Shown here: positions 33,597 through 42,204 of the stretch, in pieces
Layout of the letters: each line of letters starts with the position of its first letter
How positions within the stretch are numbered: the first letter of the stretch is position 1
Assembly (NCBI RefSeq): GCF_016862215.1
Contig: NZ_BOMN01000098.1
Location: 21,660 to 85,659 of the forward strand
Length of the DNA stretch: 64,000 nucleotides
Direction: 5' to 3'
Origin: Winogradskya humida
GTDB taxonomy: Bacteria; Actinomycetota; Actinomycetes; Mycobacteriales; Micromonosporaceae
The notes under the pieces: model-generated
Seen by the model: the letters and a program-made list of their open reading frames with translations, nothing else
Databases searched by the model: none
What the model was told of the DNA's origin: nothing
Program-made: the position numbers and the translations under genes

Positions 33597-34974
33597 ACGC
33601 GTCCCGGACGCCCACGGTCCAGCGGCAGCCGAACTTCGGGTCAGCGACAGCGCGGCGGTTGAGGACGGCGTCACCGGCGGGGCGGTGACCGGTGCGGACC
33701 CAGGTGACAAGGTCGTCGAAGCCGCGCTGGAGTTCGGGCTGGGTGAAGTCGCAGTGGCCGACGCCGCGGATCGCCCGGGAGACGAACAGGTTCGAGCGTC
33801 CGTTGGCGGCAGCGCGCTGGGCGTACACCTGCTCCATGGAGAACGGCACGAAGAGGTCGCCGATGTCGTGCATCGACAGGACGGGGATGGACGGTCTGCC
33901 GTCGACGCGCGGGATGCCGTCGAGGCCGTCGCTGGCCCGGGCGGTGTGGCGCACGCGCAGGACCTCGGCGTTGAGGCGCCGCTCGGCCGCCGTGAGCTTC
34001 CGCTTGTCGGTGCTGCGGTAGACCGTGAACCGGTTGTCCGTGACGTTGCCGTCCGCGATGCCGCCGGTCCCGCCCGTGACACCCGGGTAGAGGCCGAACA
34101 GGAACGGCAGGTCGCTGAGGGGCTCGATCGAGCGGGCGGTGTTCCAGTACGCGAAGGCGCCGTCGAATCCGGGGCGCTCGCCACCCGTACGCCGCTCGAC
34201 GACGTCCGACCAGGTCCGCCCCGCCGGGGTCAGCGCCGGCGGGGCGCCCGGTGTCACGCCGAGCTTGGGCAGGATCCTGCCGACCTGTTCACGCCATGTC
34301 TGCGGATAGTCGGCGGCGGGCTGGAGCGGGAAGTCGATGTCGACACCTGCCAGGGCGGCGGCGGTGACGTTGGCGTCGAGGAAGTAGTCGTAGAGCTCGG
34401 TGTCCCCGATCACGCCGCAGGTCGGCATGGCGCCCACGAACGCGCGGGGGTGTTCCTCGATGGCGACGGCGGTGACGTGGCCGCCCATCGACTCGCCCGT
34501 CATGTAGACGTCGTTCGCACGCTTGCCGGTGGCGCGGCGGAACACATCGATCAGGGTGTACGAATCGCGCACGCCCTGCCCGACGTCGTACCCGTTGGTG
34601 CTGTAACTGGAGGACGCCCACGCGAAACCGCGCGCGAGATAGTGCGCGCGCAGCGCCGGGTTGTTCACATAGACGGTCGTGCCGGCACCGCGATAGCCGT
34701 GCGCGTAGACGACCAGAGAGCCGTTCCACCGGCGCGGTAGCTCGACCCGCCACGCCGCACCGTCACGGATTCCGGTGTAGACCCGGGAAGCGTCCGGCAG
34801 CGCGGTGAACGGGGTGCCGTCGACATCGCAGTCCGGGTCGGCGACGAGGTAGCCGGGCTGGGTGGTGCTGGGCGTGGGCGCCGTACAGGCCGCCGGCGCC
34901 GCGGATGCGGGTGTCGCGACCAGCGAGACCCCGAGCGTCAGCACCACTATGGAGTGTTTCCACTTCATCACCAT
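33577..34974 (-). CDS. Secreted alpha/beta hydrolase
   Basis: A 465-residue secreted protein with signal peptide ending TPASA. The alpha/beta-hydrolase core has VVYAHGYRGAGTTVY (oxyanion region), YMTGESMGGHVTAVAIEEHP (nucleophile Ser near 159), MHDIGDLFVPFSMEQVYAQRA (acid loop) and GVGHCDFTQPE (His). No close named family was recognised; prolyl-oligopeptidase-like or tannase-like esterases are possible. The ATG at 34974 follows GGAGG at 7 bases. It is divergent from padR, and two TTCGC dyads between them suggest PadR control. Confidence 0.85.
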   Translation of the reverse strand: MVMKWKHSIVVLTLGVSLVATPASAAPAACTAPTPSTTQPGYLVADPDCDVDGTPFTALPDASRVYTGIRDGAAWRVELPRRWNGSLVVYAHGYRGAGTTVYVNNPALRAHYLARGFAWASSSYSTNGYDVGQGVRDSYTLIDVFRRATGKRANDVYMTGESMGGHVTAVAIEEHPRAFVGAMPTCGVIGDTELYDYFLDANVTAAALAGVDIDFPLQPAADYPQTWREQVGRILPKLGVTPGAPPALTPAGRTWSDVVERRTGGERPGFDGAFAYWNTARSIEPLSDLPFLFGLYPGVTGGTGGIADGNVTDNRFTVYRSTDKRKLTAAERRLNAEVLRVRHTARASDGLDGIPRVDGRPSIPVLSMHDIGDLFVPFSMEQVYAQRAAANGRSNLFVSRAIRGVGHCDFTQPELQRGFDDLVTWVRTGHRPAGDAVLNRRAVADPKFGCRWTVGVRDAFRSVPC

Positions 34975-35035
34975 CGGGCTACCTCCCTGTGACATCAAAC
35001 GGCCGCCGTCGATGCGTGTCAACACCCGCATCGTG

Positions 35036-35061
35036 TTCGCTTGCGAATACTCGCACGCGAA
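35036..35061. promoter_or_regulatory. Pair of TTCGC/GCGAA dyads between hydrolase and padR genes
   Basis: TTCGC-TT-GCGAA at 35036-35047 and CTCGC-AC-GCGAA at 35050-35061 stand 14 bp apart in the 102-bp divergent region. They are the best candidates for the operator of the PadR-type regulator starting at 35077. Confidence 0.5.
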
Positions 35062-35076
35062 TAATACGGTGGCCGG

Positions 35077-35673
35077 GTGAAGCGACGCAGGGTGGCGAAC
35101 ATGTTGGCGCTGGCTGTGCTCTCCGCGCTGGTGGAGCGGCCGATGCACCCGTACGAGATGGCCACGATCCTGCGGGAGCGCGGCAAGGACGACGACATGG
35201 AGATCAAGTGGGGGTCGCTCTACACCGTCGTGCGCAACCTCGCCAAGCACGGTCTGATCGAGCCCGCCGAGGTCGGCCGGGACGGCCGGCGTCCTGAACG
35301 GACGGTCTACCGGATCACCACCATCGGCCACGACGAGCTGGTCGACTGGGTCCGCGAGCTGATCGCGATGCCGGGCCCCGAGCACCCCCGCTTCCGGGCC
35401 GGCCTGTCCGTGCTGTCCGTCCTGCACCCCGGCAACGCGACGGCCCTGCTCCGCGAACGCCTCGCCCGCCTCGACGACGGGGTGATCGCAGCCCGCGCGG
35501 CACTCGAACAGTACGGCCGCGAGGTCCCCCGTCTGTTCCTCGTCGAATCGGAATACGACCTCGCGATCCGGGTCGCGGAAGCAGCCTGGGTCCGCTCCCT
35601 GCTGGCCGAGATCGACCTCGGCACCTACCCCGGGCTGGACGCCTGGCGGGCCTTCCACGAGGAGAACCCATGA
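35077..35673 (+). CDS. PadR-family transcriptional regulator
   Basis: A 198-residue regulator with the PadR winged helix (MLALAVLSALVERPMHPYEMATILRERGKDDDMEIKWGSLYTVVRNLAKHGLIEPAEVGRDGRRPERTVYRITTIGHDEL, about 9-88) and the C-terminal helical dimerisation domain (Vir_C-like). The GTG at 35077 is the only start near the domain. The stop overlaps the monooxygenase start (ATGA), so regulator and enzyme are translated together. Phenolic or drug-like ligands are common for the family. Confidence 0.9.
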   Translation: MKRRRVANMLALAVLSALVERPMHPYEMATILRERGKDDDMEIKWGSLYTVVRNLAKHGLIEPAEVGRDGRRPERTVYRITTIGHDELVDWVRELIAMPGPEHPRFRAGLSVLSVLHPGNATALLRERLARLDDGVIAARAALEQYGREVPRLFLVESEYDLAIRVAEAAWVRSLLAEIDLGTYPGLDAWRAFHEENP

Positions 35674-36842
35674 CACAGGTACGCACAGCGCTGATCGTCG
35701 GTGGCGGGATCGCCGGTCCGGTGGTGGCAGCGGCGCTCCGGCGAGCCGGCATCACCTCAACGGTCGTGGAGGCGCACGCCGCGCAGGACGATCACCTCGG
35801 CGGCACCCTGGCCCTGGCGCCCAACGGCGTCGCGGCCCTGCACGCCATCGGCATGGACGAGGGCGTTGTGGAGCACGCGACGCCGATCAGCAGACAGGTC
35901 ATGGCGTTCGGCGGTAAGCGCATCGCCATGCCTTCGCTCAAGGACGTGCCACCCCTGCGCGTGGTGCACCGCGCAGCTCTGCACCGCGCCCTGTACGAGC
36001 AGGCGGGCGTGCCATTCCTGTTCGGCAAACGCCTCTCCGGCGCGCACGAGACGACGACCGGGGTCACCGCGACGTTCGACGACGGCAGCACCATGGAGGC
36101 CGACGTCCTCATCGGTGCCGACGGTGTCCGGTCGACCGTGCGCGGGCTGATCGACGCGGACGCCCCCGGGCCGGAGTTCACCGGCGTTCTCGGCTTCGAG
36201 GGCGTCTCCGACCACGAGGTGGACCTGCCTGCGGGGACGATGACGTTCGCTTTCGGCCGCCGGGGTTACTACCTCTACTGGCCGGAGCCGGGCGGTGGGA
36301 CGCGGTGGGGTGCCAACCTGCCGTGGAAGCAGCCGCTGCGGCGCTCGGAGGCGCTCAGGAGACACGACTGGATGAGTGTGCTCCGGGAGGCGTACGGAGA
36401 TGATGATCCTGGTGGAGAGCTGATCCGGCGCACCGACGCCGCCGCCCTGCAGGTTGTCGGCGGTCTGCAGATCATGCCGCGGGTGCCGCACTGGCATCGC
36501 GGCCGCATGGTCCTCTGCGGGGATGCGGCCCACGCGCCGTCGAACAGCTCCGGCCAGGGCGCGTCGCTGGCGATCGAGAGCGCCGTGCAACTGGCGCGCT
36601 GTCTGCGCGATCTTCCCGACCTTCCGGCTGCCTTCGGGACCTATGAACGCCTACGCCGTGACCGCGTGGAGCAGATCGCGGCACGTGCCGCGCGCATCAA
36701 CCACGCCAAGGCGCCCGGCCCGATCGCGCGGACGCTCATGCCGGTGCTGATGCCGCTGGCGATGAAGGCCATGCACATCGAGCGGACCACCGGCGAGGAG
36801 CAGCGCTACCGCATCAACTGGGACGCCCCGGTGACCTCGTGA
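35670..36842 (+). CDS. FAD-dependent monooxygenase (PHBH fold)
   Basis: A 390-residue flavoprotein hydroxylase. Motifs: ALIVGGGIAGPVVAAALRRAG (FAD), DVLIGADGVRSTVRG (DG) and GRMVLCGDAAHAPSNSSGQGASLAIESAVQLARCL (GD). The family includes TetX-like antibiotic-inactivating and antibiotic-tailoring monooxygenases as well as aromatic hydroxylases. Coupling to PadR suggests inducible detoxification of a small aromatic compound. The substrate is unknown. Confidence 0.9.
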   Translation: MTQVRTALIVGGGIAGPVVAAALRRAGITSTVVEAHAAQDDHLGGTLALAPNGVAALHAIGMDEGVVEHATPISRQVMAFGGKRIAMPSLKDVPPLRVVHRAALHRALYEQAGVPFLFGKRLSGAHETTTGVTATFDDGSTMEADVLIGADGVRSTVRGLIDADAPGPEFTGVLGFEGVSDHEVDLPAGTMTFAFGRRGYYLYWPEPGGGTRWGANLPWKQPLRRSEALRRHDWMSVLREAYGDDDPGGELIRRTDAAALQVVGGLQIMPRVPHWHRGRMVLCGDAAHAPSNSSGQGASLAIESAVQLARCLRDLPDLPAAFGTYERLRRDRVEQIAARAARINHAKAPGPIARTLMPVLMPLAMKAMHIERTTGEEQRYRINWDAPVTS

Positions 36843-36942
36843 AATCAATCCGGAAAACGACGTATCGGATCTTTCCGGCTGCCCTCTGAGTGGTGACGGG
36901 GCCCGGAGCAGCCGGCGCCCCGAACACCACACGGGGGATCAG

Positions 36943-38808
36943 ATGAACACCCACACACCGGCTCGGCGCCGCATTGCCGTGGGGGCCGCCGCACTGCTCG
37001 CGGCTCCTGCGCTCGGGGGCGCCGGGGCGAGCGCGCACGAAACGACAACCGTGGTGCCCACATACACGGTTGTGCAGGAGGGGCTGACCGCCGAGCAGGG
37101 CGGCGAGCTCGCCCGCGCGTTCGGCACCGAGAACGCGCTGCAACCGAACGGGTATTTCAGCTACGTCGACACGGCGTACGGGCAGGTGCCGCTGACCGAA
37201 GCCGCCGCCGAGCGGGGCGGGGAGAAAGGCGAGCAGATCACCGCCCAGACCCTGGACACCAAGGCCCTGCAACGCATCCGCCCGGTGGCCGACGAGCAGG
37301 CCCTCGAACGCGGCGCGGAGCTGGTCAAACTCGCTCAGCTGAGCCCCGATCTCACCGCGACTCCCGAGGTCACCCACACCGAGCTGACGATCACGAGCAC
37401 CACAGGCAGGACGGCCAGGGCAAAGGCCAAGGTCTACCCCCTCGACACGGTGGTCAGCTACCGGCTGGACCTGGGCGGCCTCCCCGTCACCGGGCAGGGC
37501 GCGAAGCTGCGGCTCACCGTCGGGCCCGACGGCGCGGTCACCCAGCTCTCGAGCGCCCTGCGCCAGGTGGAGAAGAGCGGCAAGGCCGAGGTCATCAGCC
37601 CCAGGCGCGCGTACGCACAATGCGCCGCTCTCTACGGCGAAGGCGTCAAACAGGACGAGCCGACCCTCGGCTACCAGTTCCCCGAGCTGAGCGCCGCAGA
37701 CGCGAGCGGCAAGGGAACGGTGTCCACGATCCTTCCGCAGTACACGTGCAACCCGGCCGACGGCGCCCAGGCGCACCGGCTCGTGCCGGCGGTCGAGGGC
37801 GCGGCACCGGCGGGCAAGATCGGAGCTGTCCGCACGGGCGGGACGATCAGCGCGAAGGTGTCCGTCGACGGCGGCACAGCACCGTACACCTATCTGTGGT
37901 CCTCCTCCTCCACCGTCCTGACCAGCCGTAACGAAGCGGGCATCACCTACGAGCGCAGCCCGCGCGATCGGGAGGACGGCGGCGAGCAGCTCACCGTCGA
38001 GGTAACCGACGCGAACGGCCTGGCCGCCACCGCCCACGTGGACCTGGGCAGCGACGGGGAGACGAGCGCCGAGTTCCAGCCCGGCGGCGGCGGCTTCGGG
38101 GCATTGTCGACCGGCCGCACGGACGTCGGTATCGAGCAGACCATCAACGAGTGGCAGTGCGCCCAGGACAGCGCGAACGGTTTCCGCAACGTCATGGCCG
38201 ATCACGGCGTCCCCACGCAGTTCGACTGGCGTGGCGCGAGCGCGTTCGAACGCGACTTCAAGGAGCCCTACGACAACTCGTATGTCGATGACGTCGACGC
38301 GACCTGGTACACCGGCCACGGCTGGCCGGGCGGTTTCACGTTCAAGGGCGCCCACGACGACACCACGATCACGCCGGGCGACGCCCGCTGGGGCAACAAC
38401 GACCTCGAATGGCTCCAGCTCGAATCGTGCCAGGTGCTGCGCGACACGAACGGCAACCATGACTACTTCGGCCGCTGGCGTCAGGCGTTCGCCGGGCTGC
38501 ACATCCTGAACGGGTTCGACACCAACGCGTACTGCGTCGGCGGTGGCACGGGCGGCACGTTCGCGTCGTACCTGTTCCCGAAGAAGTTCCTCTGGTGGCA
38601 GCTGCGCCCCGCCTACCGGGTCCAGTCGGCCTGGGCGGCCATGGCCATCGACCGCGAACCGTCGGGCGTCAAGTACCGCTCGATGGGCCTGATCCGCTCC
38701 GACGGCGTCACCAACATCGGCGACTACTTCTGGGGCCAGGGCCCCACCGGCCCGGACATCCCGCTCACCGCCGGCACAGGAATGTGGTCACTCTCCGGCA
38801 CAGTCTGA
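36943..38808 (+). CDS. Large secreted protein, DUF6345-like
   Basis: A 621-residue exported protein: the signal MNTHTPARRRIAVGAAALLAAPALGGAGASA has a triple Arg start. An N-terminal region with PepSY-like alternation (to about 290) is followed by a PKD/Ig-like segment (SVDGGTAPYTYLWSSSSTVLTSRNEAGITYERSPRD). The C-terminal domain (about 390-621) has VGIEQTINEWQC, DATWYTGHGWPGGFTF, NNDLEWLQLESCQVL and FGRWRQAFAGLHILNGFDT, which matches the DUF6345 pattern as I recall it. The Trp-Tyr-Thr-Gly-His core and Cys-His positions look like a caspase-like or peptidase-like site, but this is unproven. A strong terminator follows. Confidence 0.75.
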   Translation: MNTHTPARRRIAVGAAALLAAPALGGAGASAHETTTVVPTYTVVQEGLTAEQGGELARAFGTENALQPNGYFSYVDTAYGQVPLTEAAAERGGEKGEQITAQTLDTKALQRIRPVADEQALERGAELVKLAQLSPDLTATPEVTHTELTITSTTGRTARAKAKVYPLDTVVSYRLDLGGLPVTGQGAKLRLTVGPDGAVTQLSSALRQVEKSGKAEVISPRRAYAQCAALYGEGVKQDEPTLGYQFPELSAADASGKGTVSTILPQYTCNPADGAQAHRLVPAVEGAAPAGKIGAVRTGGTISAKVSVDGGTAPYTYLWSSSSTVLTSRNEAGITYERSPRDREDGGEQLTVEVTDANGLAATAHVDLGSDGETSAEFQPGGGGFGALSTGRTDVGIEQTINEWQCAQDSANGFRNVMADHGVPTQFDWRGASAFERDFKEPYDNSYVDDVDATWYTGHGWPGGFTFKGAHDDTTITPGDARWGNNDLEWLQLESCQVLRDTNGNHDYFGRWRQAFAGLHILNGFDTNAYCVGGGTGGTFASYLFPKKFLWWQLRPAYRVQSAWAAMAIDREPSGVKYRSMGLIRSDGVTNIGDYFWGQGPTGPDIPLTAGTGMWSLSGTV

Positions 38809-39130
38809 CCGTACGCCCGAAGCAGCGCTCCGCCGTCCCCCGGTGGAGCGCTGCTTTCGTCACACCAAATAACCGCATTCCGGCACAGGCGGAATGGAAT
38901 CGGTCGCTTGACGACGGGGCTCAGCCGATCATTCAGCGCCCCGTGGCCATGTTGCTCGAAATGTCAACTTGTCCGTTTGCTCGCTGGTTCGCGCCCGGCC
39001 CACGGTTCTATGTTGGCCGGGAACGAGACGTCCGGGCGATCCCGGTCTCTGTGCCAGATGACCTTTTCATCGACGCCGCCGATCCACACAGTGCTATGTC
39101 GACGTTCATTTCTTTCCCGGAGGACCCTCC
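38809..39130. other. 322-bp gap: terminator plus upstream region of the signalling island
   Basis: After the terminator at 38820-38856 there is a short inverted repeat (38876-38882 with 38890-38896), a TTGACG at 38908-38913 without a convincing -10, and a strong GGAGG 8 bases before the cyclase-like gene start. No ORF in it looks like a gene. The promoter of the 39131-47860 operon should lie here. Confidence 0.55.
38820..38856 (+). terminator. Strong hairpin terminator after the DUF6345-like gene
   Basis: A 12-bp perfect stem (38820-38831 with 38845-38856) extended by three more pairs (one G-T) around a 7-base loop, followed by TTTCG. It insulates the downstream island from the secreted-protein gene. 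Confidence 0.85.
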
Positions 39131-39874
39131 ATGCGCAATCCCACGTTCCACTACATCGTGGTCGTCGATGTCGAGGGATACGGCCGCCGGCTCGTGCCCG
39201 TGCAGGCGTCGCTGCGGACCGCCATGTACGAGGTGACGGAGAACGCGTTCGAGGACGCCGGCCTGGACTGGGAGTCCGTGGTCAAGCTGGATCGCGGCGA
39301 CGGGATCCTGATGCTCGTGCCGCCCACCGCCGACGGGGTCACCCTCGCGGGGAAGTTCGTGATCGCCCTGCACGAGAGCCTGCGGGAGAAGGCCGGCTTC
39401 TTCTCCGCCGAGCATCAGATGCGGATGCGGGTCGCGCTGCACCAGGGCACCTGCCAGCAGGACCGCAACGGCTGGGTCGGCGAGGCGATCAACACCGCGG
39501 CCCGCCTGGTCGACGCCGGCCCGCTGCGCGCGGCGCTGGCCTCGGCACCCGCGGCGACCATGGCGTTCATCGCCTCCGACGACATCTACCGCAGCGTGAT
39601 CCGGCACGGCTTCCGGCACATCGACACGGCGTCGTTCGCCCCGGTCGAGATCGACATGAAGGAGCTGCAGGAGACCGCCTGGGTGCAGATCCCCGGCTAC
39701 CCGCACCCGCCGCACCTCAACCCGCAGCCCGCGCCGGCGCCCGCCCCGCAACCGTCGCCCGCGGGCGGGGAGCGCAGGACGTCCGCCGGGGTGCAGTTCC
39801 ACGGGCCGTTGACCTTCGGCGGCGATCAGGTGATCGGTCACAAGACCGTGCACGGCAACGAGTATCCCCGATGA
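39131..39874 (+). CDS. Class III nucleotide-cyclase-like protein
   Basis: A 247-residue cytoplasmic protein; residues 5-200 look like a class III cyclase homology domain. The first metal Asp is in VVVDVEGYG (Asp13), the second in KLDRGDGIL (Asp57), and the transition-state pair is in GEAINTAARL (Asn121, Arg125). All four key residues are therefore present, although the K-x-x-G-D loop has one extra residue. The C-terminus is a Pro/Ala linker ending GPLTFGGDQVIGHK, a short motif that recurs in the next protein. Related domains are common beside STAND and conflict genes in actinobacteria. It is the first gene of a seven-gene operon that ends with a Crp-family gene, so it may make the cyclic nucleotide. 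Activity is not proven. Confidence 0.72.
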   Translation: MRNPTFHYIVVVDVEGYGRRLVPVQASLRTAMYEVTENAFEDAGLDWESVVKLDRGDGILMLVPPTADGVTLAGKFVIALHESLREKAGFFSAEHQMRMRVALHQGTCQQDRNGWVGEAINTAARLVDAGPLRAALASAPAATMAFIASDDIYRSVIRHGFRHIDTASFAPVEIDMKELQETAWVQIPGYPHPPHLNPQPAPAPAPQPSPAGGERRTSAGVQFHGPLTFGGDQVIGHKTVHGNEYPR

Positions 39875-42204
39875 CAGCACCCGCACCACCGCCGCAGCAG
39901 CAGGCACCGGCGATCCCACAACCGCAGGGCCCCGCGCCGCAGAAACAGCAGGACCCCACCCCGGGCCCGGTCAAGCCGGCCGGGAACGCCGCGAAACCCA
40001 CCTCGGGCGCGCAGAAGCCCGCGGGAGGGCCGCCGAAGGACGCGGCCGCCGGTAAGGAGGCCGCCAAAGACGGGGCCGCCGTCCCGCAGGCCGGGCCGCA
40101 GCCGGAGCCGATCTCCACGACCGGTCTGGAGGACCAGGAGAAGCGGGGCGCGCTGCCCGAGGCCGCCGACGACCGGCTGGAGGAGCGGCTGCGCAAGGCC
40201 GCGTACAACCTCTCCGGTGACCTGGTCGCCGGTGACAAGCTCGTGATGATGCTCGGCGGCAAGGAGAAGGCGCCGATGCAGCCGCTCGGTGCCCAGCTCA
40301 CCGAGCCGGTGCGGCACGCGTTCGTCGAGCCCGCGGACTGGCCGAAGATCCGCGGTGTCCTCTTCGACCAGCGCCTCGTGGTGCTGCGCGCCGATCCGCA
40401 TCAGGGCAAGGTCGCGGCCGCGATCCGGATGCTGCAGGCGGTGCCGGAGCGCCCGATCTACAACCTGGACAACGACGTCGACCTGGCCCGGCTCACGACG
40501 CTGCTGGACGACGCCAACAACGACAACCCGCTGCCGCCCGGCGCCGGCTTCCTGCTGTGCGAGCCACAGCGGTGGGGCGAGGTGCAGGGCTGGATGCTGC
40601 AGCAGCTCGAAGCCGTGATGAAACGCATCGACGCCCGGATGGTGCTCACCCTCGGCACGGACGCCCCGCTCGCCGACGAGGACATCCGCGAGCACGTGGT
40701 GGCGCTGGGCCAGGCCCGCCCGCACGCCGAGATCCTTGCCAGCCACCTCGCGTGGCGGCTGGAGGACCGGGAGCTCGCGCAGCGGCTGCTCGCGGAGAAG
40801 AGCGTCGCCGAGCTGGCCGATGAGACCTTCACGGGGGTGATGTCGCTGAAGGTGGCGGCGGACCTCGCGGTGATCATCAGCCAGGAGCTGAGCGGCGCGA
40901 CGGTCGACGTGGACCGGGTCCGCGCCCGGGTGGCCGAGCGAACCATCGAGGACTTCGACATCTGGTTCGGCGGGCTGGACGAGGTCCCGGACCGGTGCAT
41001 GGCGATCGCGCTGGCGGCGTTGAACGGGCTGCCCTACGAGATCGTGGTCCGCGCCGCCGATGCCCTGGCCGACCGGCTCGACGGGCCGCCCCTGGTCGTC
41101 GGTGGTGACACGGTGCATGTCGTGGCGCCGTGGCGGGACCCGTTCCGGCGTACCAGGCGGGAGCGGTTGCGGCTGTTGCGGGCCCAGGTACGCACGACGA
41201 CCGTGCGCGGCCCGTTCGGCACCGGTCCGGCGGAGGTCCTCGAGTACGCCGACACCAGCTATCCCCTCCAGATCCTCACCCACGTGTGGCGGGAATTCGA
41301 CATTCAGCGGGTCCTGCTGGACTGGCTGCGCGATCTGGCGGTCAGCTCGAACAAAGATGTGCGCGCCTGGTCCGGCACCGCGCTGGGCGTCCTGTCCTGC
41401 CAGGCGTTCGACTTCGTCCACGCCGAGGCCCTGCGCCCGATGTCGATCGACGACGACAGCATCCAGAACCGCGAGGTCGTCGCGTACGCCCTGCGCGTAC
41501 CCGCCGATGATCCGAAGCTGCGCCCGCTCGTGACCGCCGTGATCACCGGCCTGTACACCAACCGCGACTCCCCGTTCGGCCAGGCCACGGCGGCGAGGGC
41601 GTACGGCATCAGCCTCGGCCGGCAGAGCGCCCCGGACGCGCTGACCGCCCTCGACCGGCTCGCCACCATCGACCACATCGCGATCGCGTCGGCCATCGCG
41701 GGCAGCCTCGGCGATCTGATCCTGCAGAACGAGCAGGACAACGCACCCCTGGTGCTGGACCGGATCTCCGGCTGGCTCAACGACCGCCGCCGGGCACTGA
41801 CCGGCCAGTTCGCCTTCCTCCAGCTGGCCCGGTCGCTCACCACCGAGGTCACGATGGGTGACCCGGCGGTCAAGACGTCCTGGCCGACGCTGCTGATGTT
41901 CGCCGATCAGCGGCTGCCACTGCGCCACGGCCTGATCGGCATGTGGCGCCACGTCCTGCACTCGGGGACGTTCCCGCTCGCCACCGAGCAGGCGCTGGAC
42001 ACGTGGGCCGCGCTGGCCGAGGCGGACGGCGACGTGCAGGTCTCGTTCTGCCGGATGCTCGCCGCCGCCGCCGAACAGCTCCGCACCGGCAACCTGATCC
42101 GGCGCCACGTGACCCGCTGGCGGGCCGTCGACAACCTGCAACCCAAACCCCGGACGGCGTACGCGGTCGAGGCCGCGCTCGATGCGAGGAGTGAGCCCCG
42201 GTGA
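39871..42204 (+). CDS. STAND-like protein with degraded P-loop
   Basis: A 777-residue protein starting at an ATGA overlap with the cyclase-like gene. The first 100 residues are Pro/Ala/Lys-rich and disordered. NLSGDLVAGDKLVMMLGG then echoes the C-terminus of the previous protein. It continues VRHAFVEPADWPKIRGVLFDQRLVVLRADPHQGKVAAAIRML, where a Walker A would be expected but only GK remains, and FLLCEPQRWGE, where Walker B has lost its acidic pair. A long helical region follows (about 330-777; DFDIWFGGLD, GLPYEIVVRAADAL, then HEAT/TPR-like segments). I infer a scaffold or sensor derived from a STAND NTPase and no longer hydrolysing NTP. Alternative: an ordinary helical repeat protein. Confidence 0.6.
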   Translation: MTAPAPPPQQQAPAIPQPQGPAPQKQQDPTPGPVKPAGNAAKPTSGAQKPAGGPPKDAAAGKEAAKDGAAVPQAGPQPEPISTTGLEDQEKRGALPEAADDRLEERLRKAAYNLSGDLVAGDKLVMMLGGKEKAPMQPLGAQLTEPVRHAFVEPADWPKIRGVLFDQRLVVLRADPHQGKVAAAIRMLQAVPERPIYNLDNDVDLARLTTLLDDANNDNPLPPGAGFLLCEPQRWGEVQGWMLQQLEAVMKRIDARMVLTLGTDAPLADEDIREHVVALGQARPHAEILASHLAWRLEDRELAQRLLAEKSVAELADETFTGVMSLKVAADLAVIISQELSGATVDVDRVRARVAERTIEDFDIWFGGLDEVPDRCMAIALAALNGLPYEIVVRAADALADRLDGPPLVVGGDTVHVVAPWRDPFRRTRRERLRLLRAQVRTTTVRGPFGTGPAEVLEYADTSYPLQILTHVWREFDIQRVLLDWLRDLAVSSNKDVRAWSGTALGVLSCQAFDFVHAEALRPMSIDDDSIQNREVVAYALRVPADDPKLRPLVTAVITGLYTNRDSPFGQATAARAYGISLGRQSAPDALTALDRLATIDHIAIASAIAGSLGDLILQNEQDNAPLVLDRISGWLNDRRRALTGQFAFLQLARSLTTEVTMGDPAVKTSWPTLLMFADQRLPLRHGLIGMWRHVLHSGTFPLATEQALDTWAALAEADGDVQVSFCRMLAAAAEQLRTGNLIRRHVTRWRAVDNLQPKPRTAYAVEAALDARSEPR

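Noticed and set aside
36814..38502. A 562-codon minus-strand ORF opposite the DUF6345-like gene
   Set aside because: Shadow ORF: no start context, no motifs, Arg/Gly/Val-rich composition.
38908..38940. TTGACG as a -35 promoter element for the island operon
   Set aside because: No convincing -10 hexamer at 16-18 bp; a chance match cannot be excluded.
38908..39870. Long upstream extension of the STAND-like reading frame (open from 38908)
   Set aside because: It is the out-of-frame translation of the cyclase-like gene, Arg-rich and low-complexity. The ATGA overlap at 39871 is a better start.
39838..42141. A 767-codon minus-strand ORF opposite the STAND-like gene
   Set aside because: Antisense shadow, rich in Gln/Arg/Gly/His, no domain recognisable.
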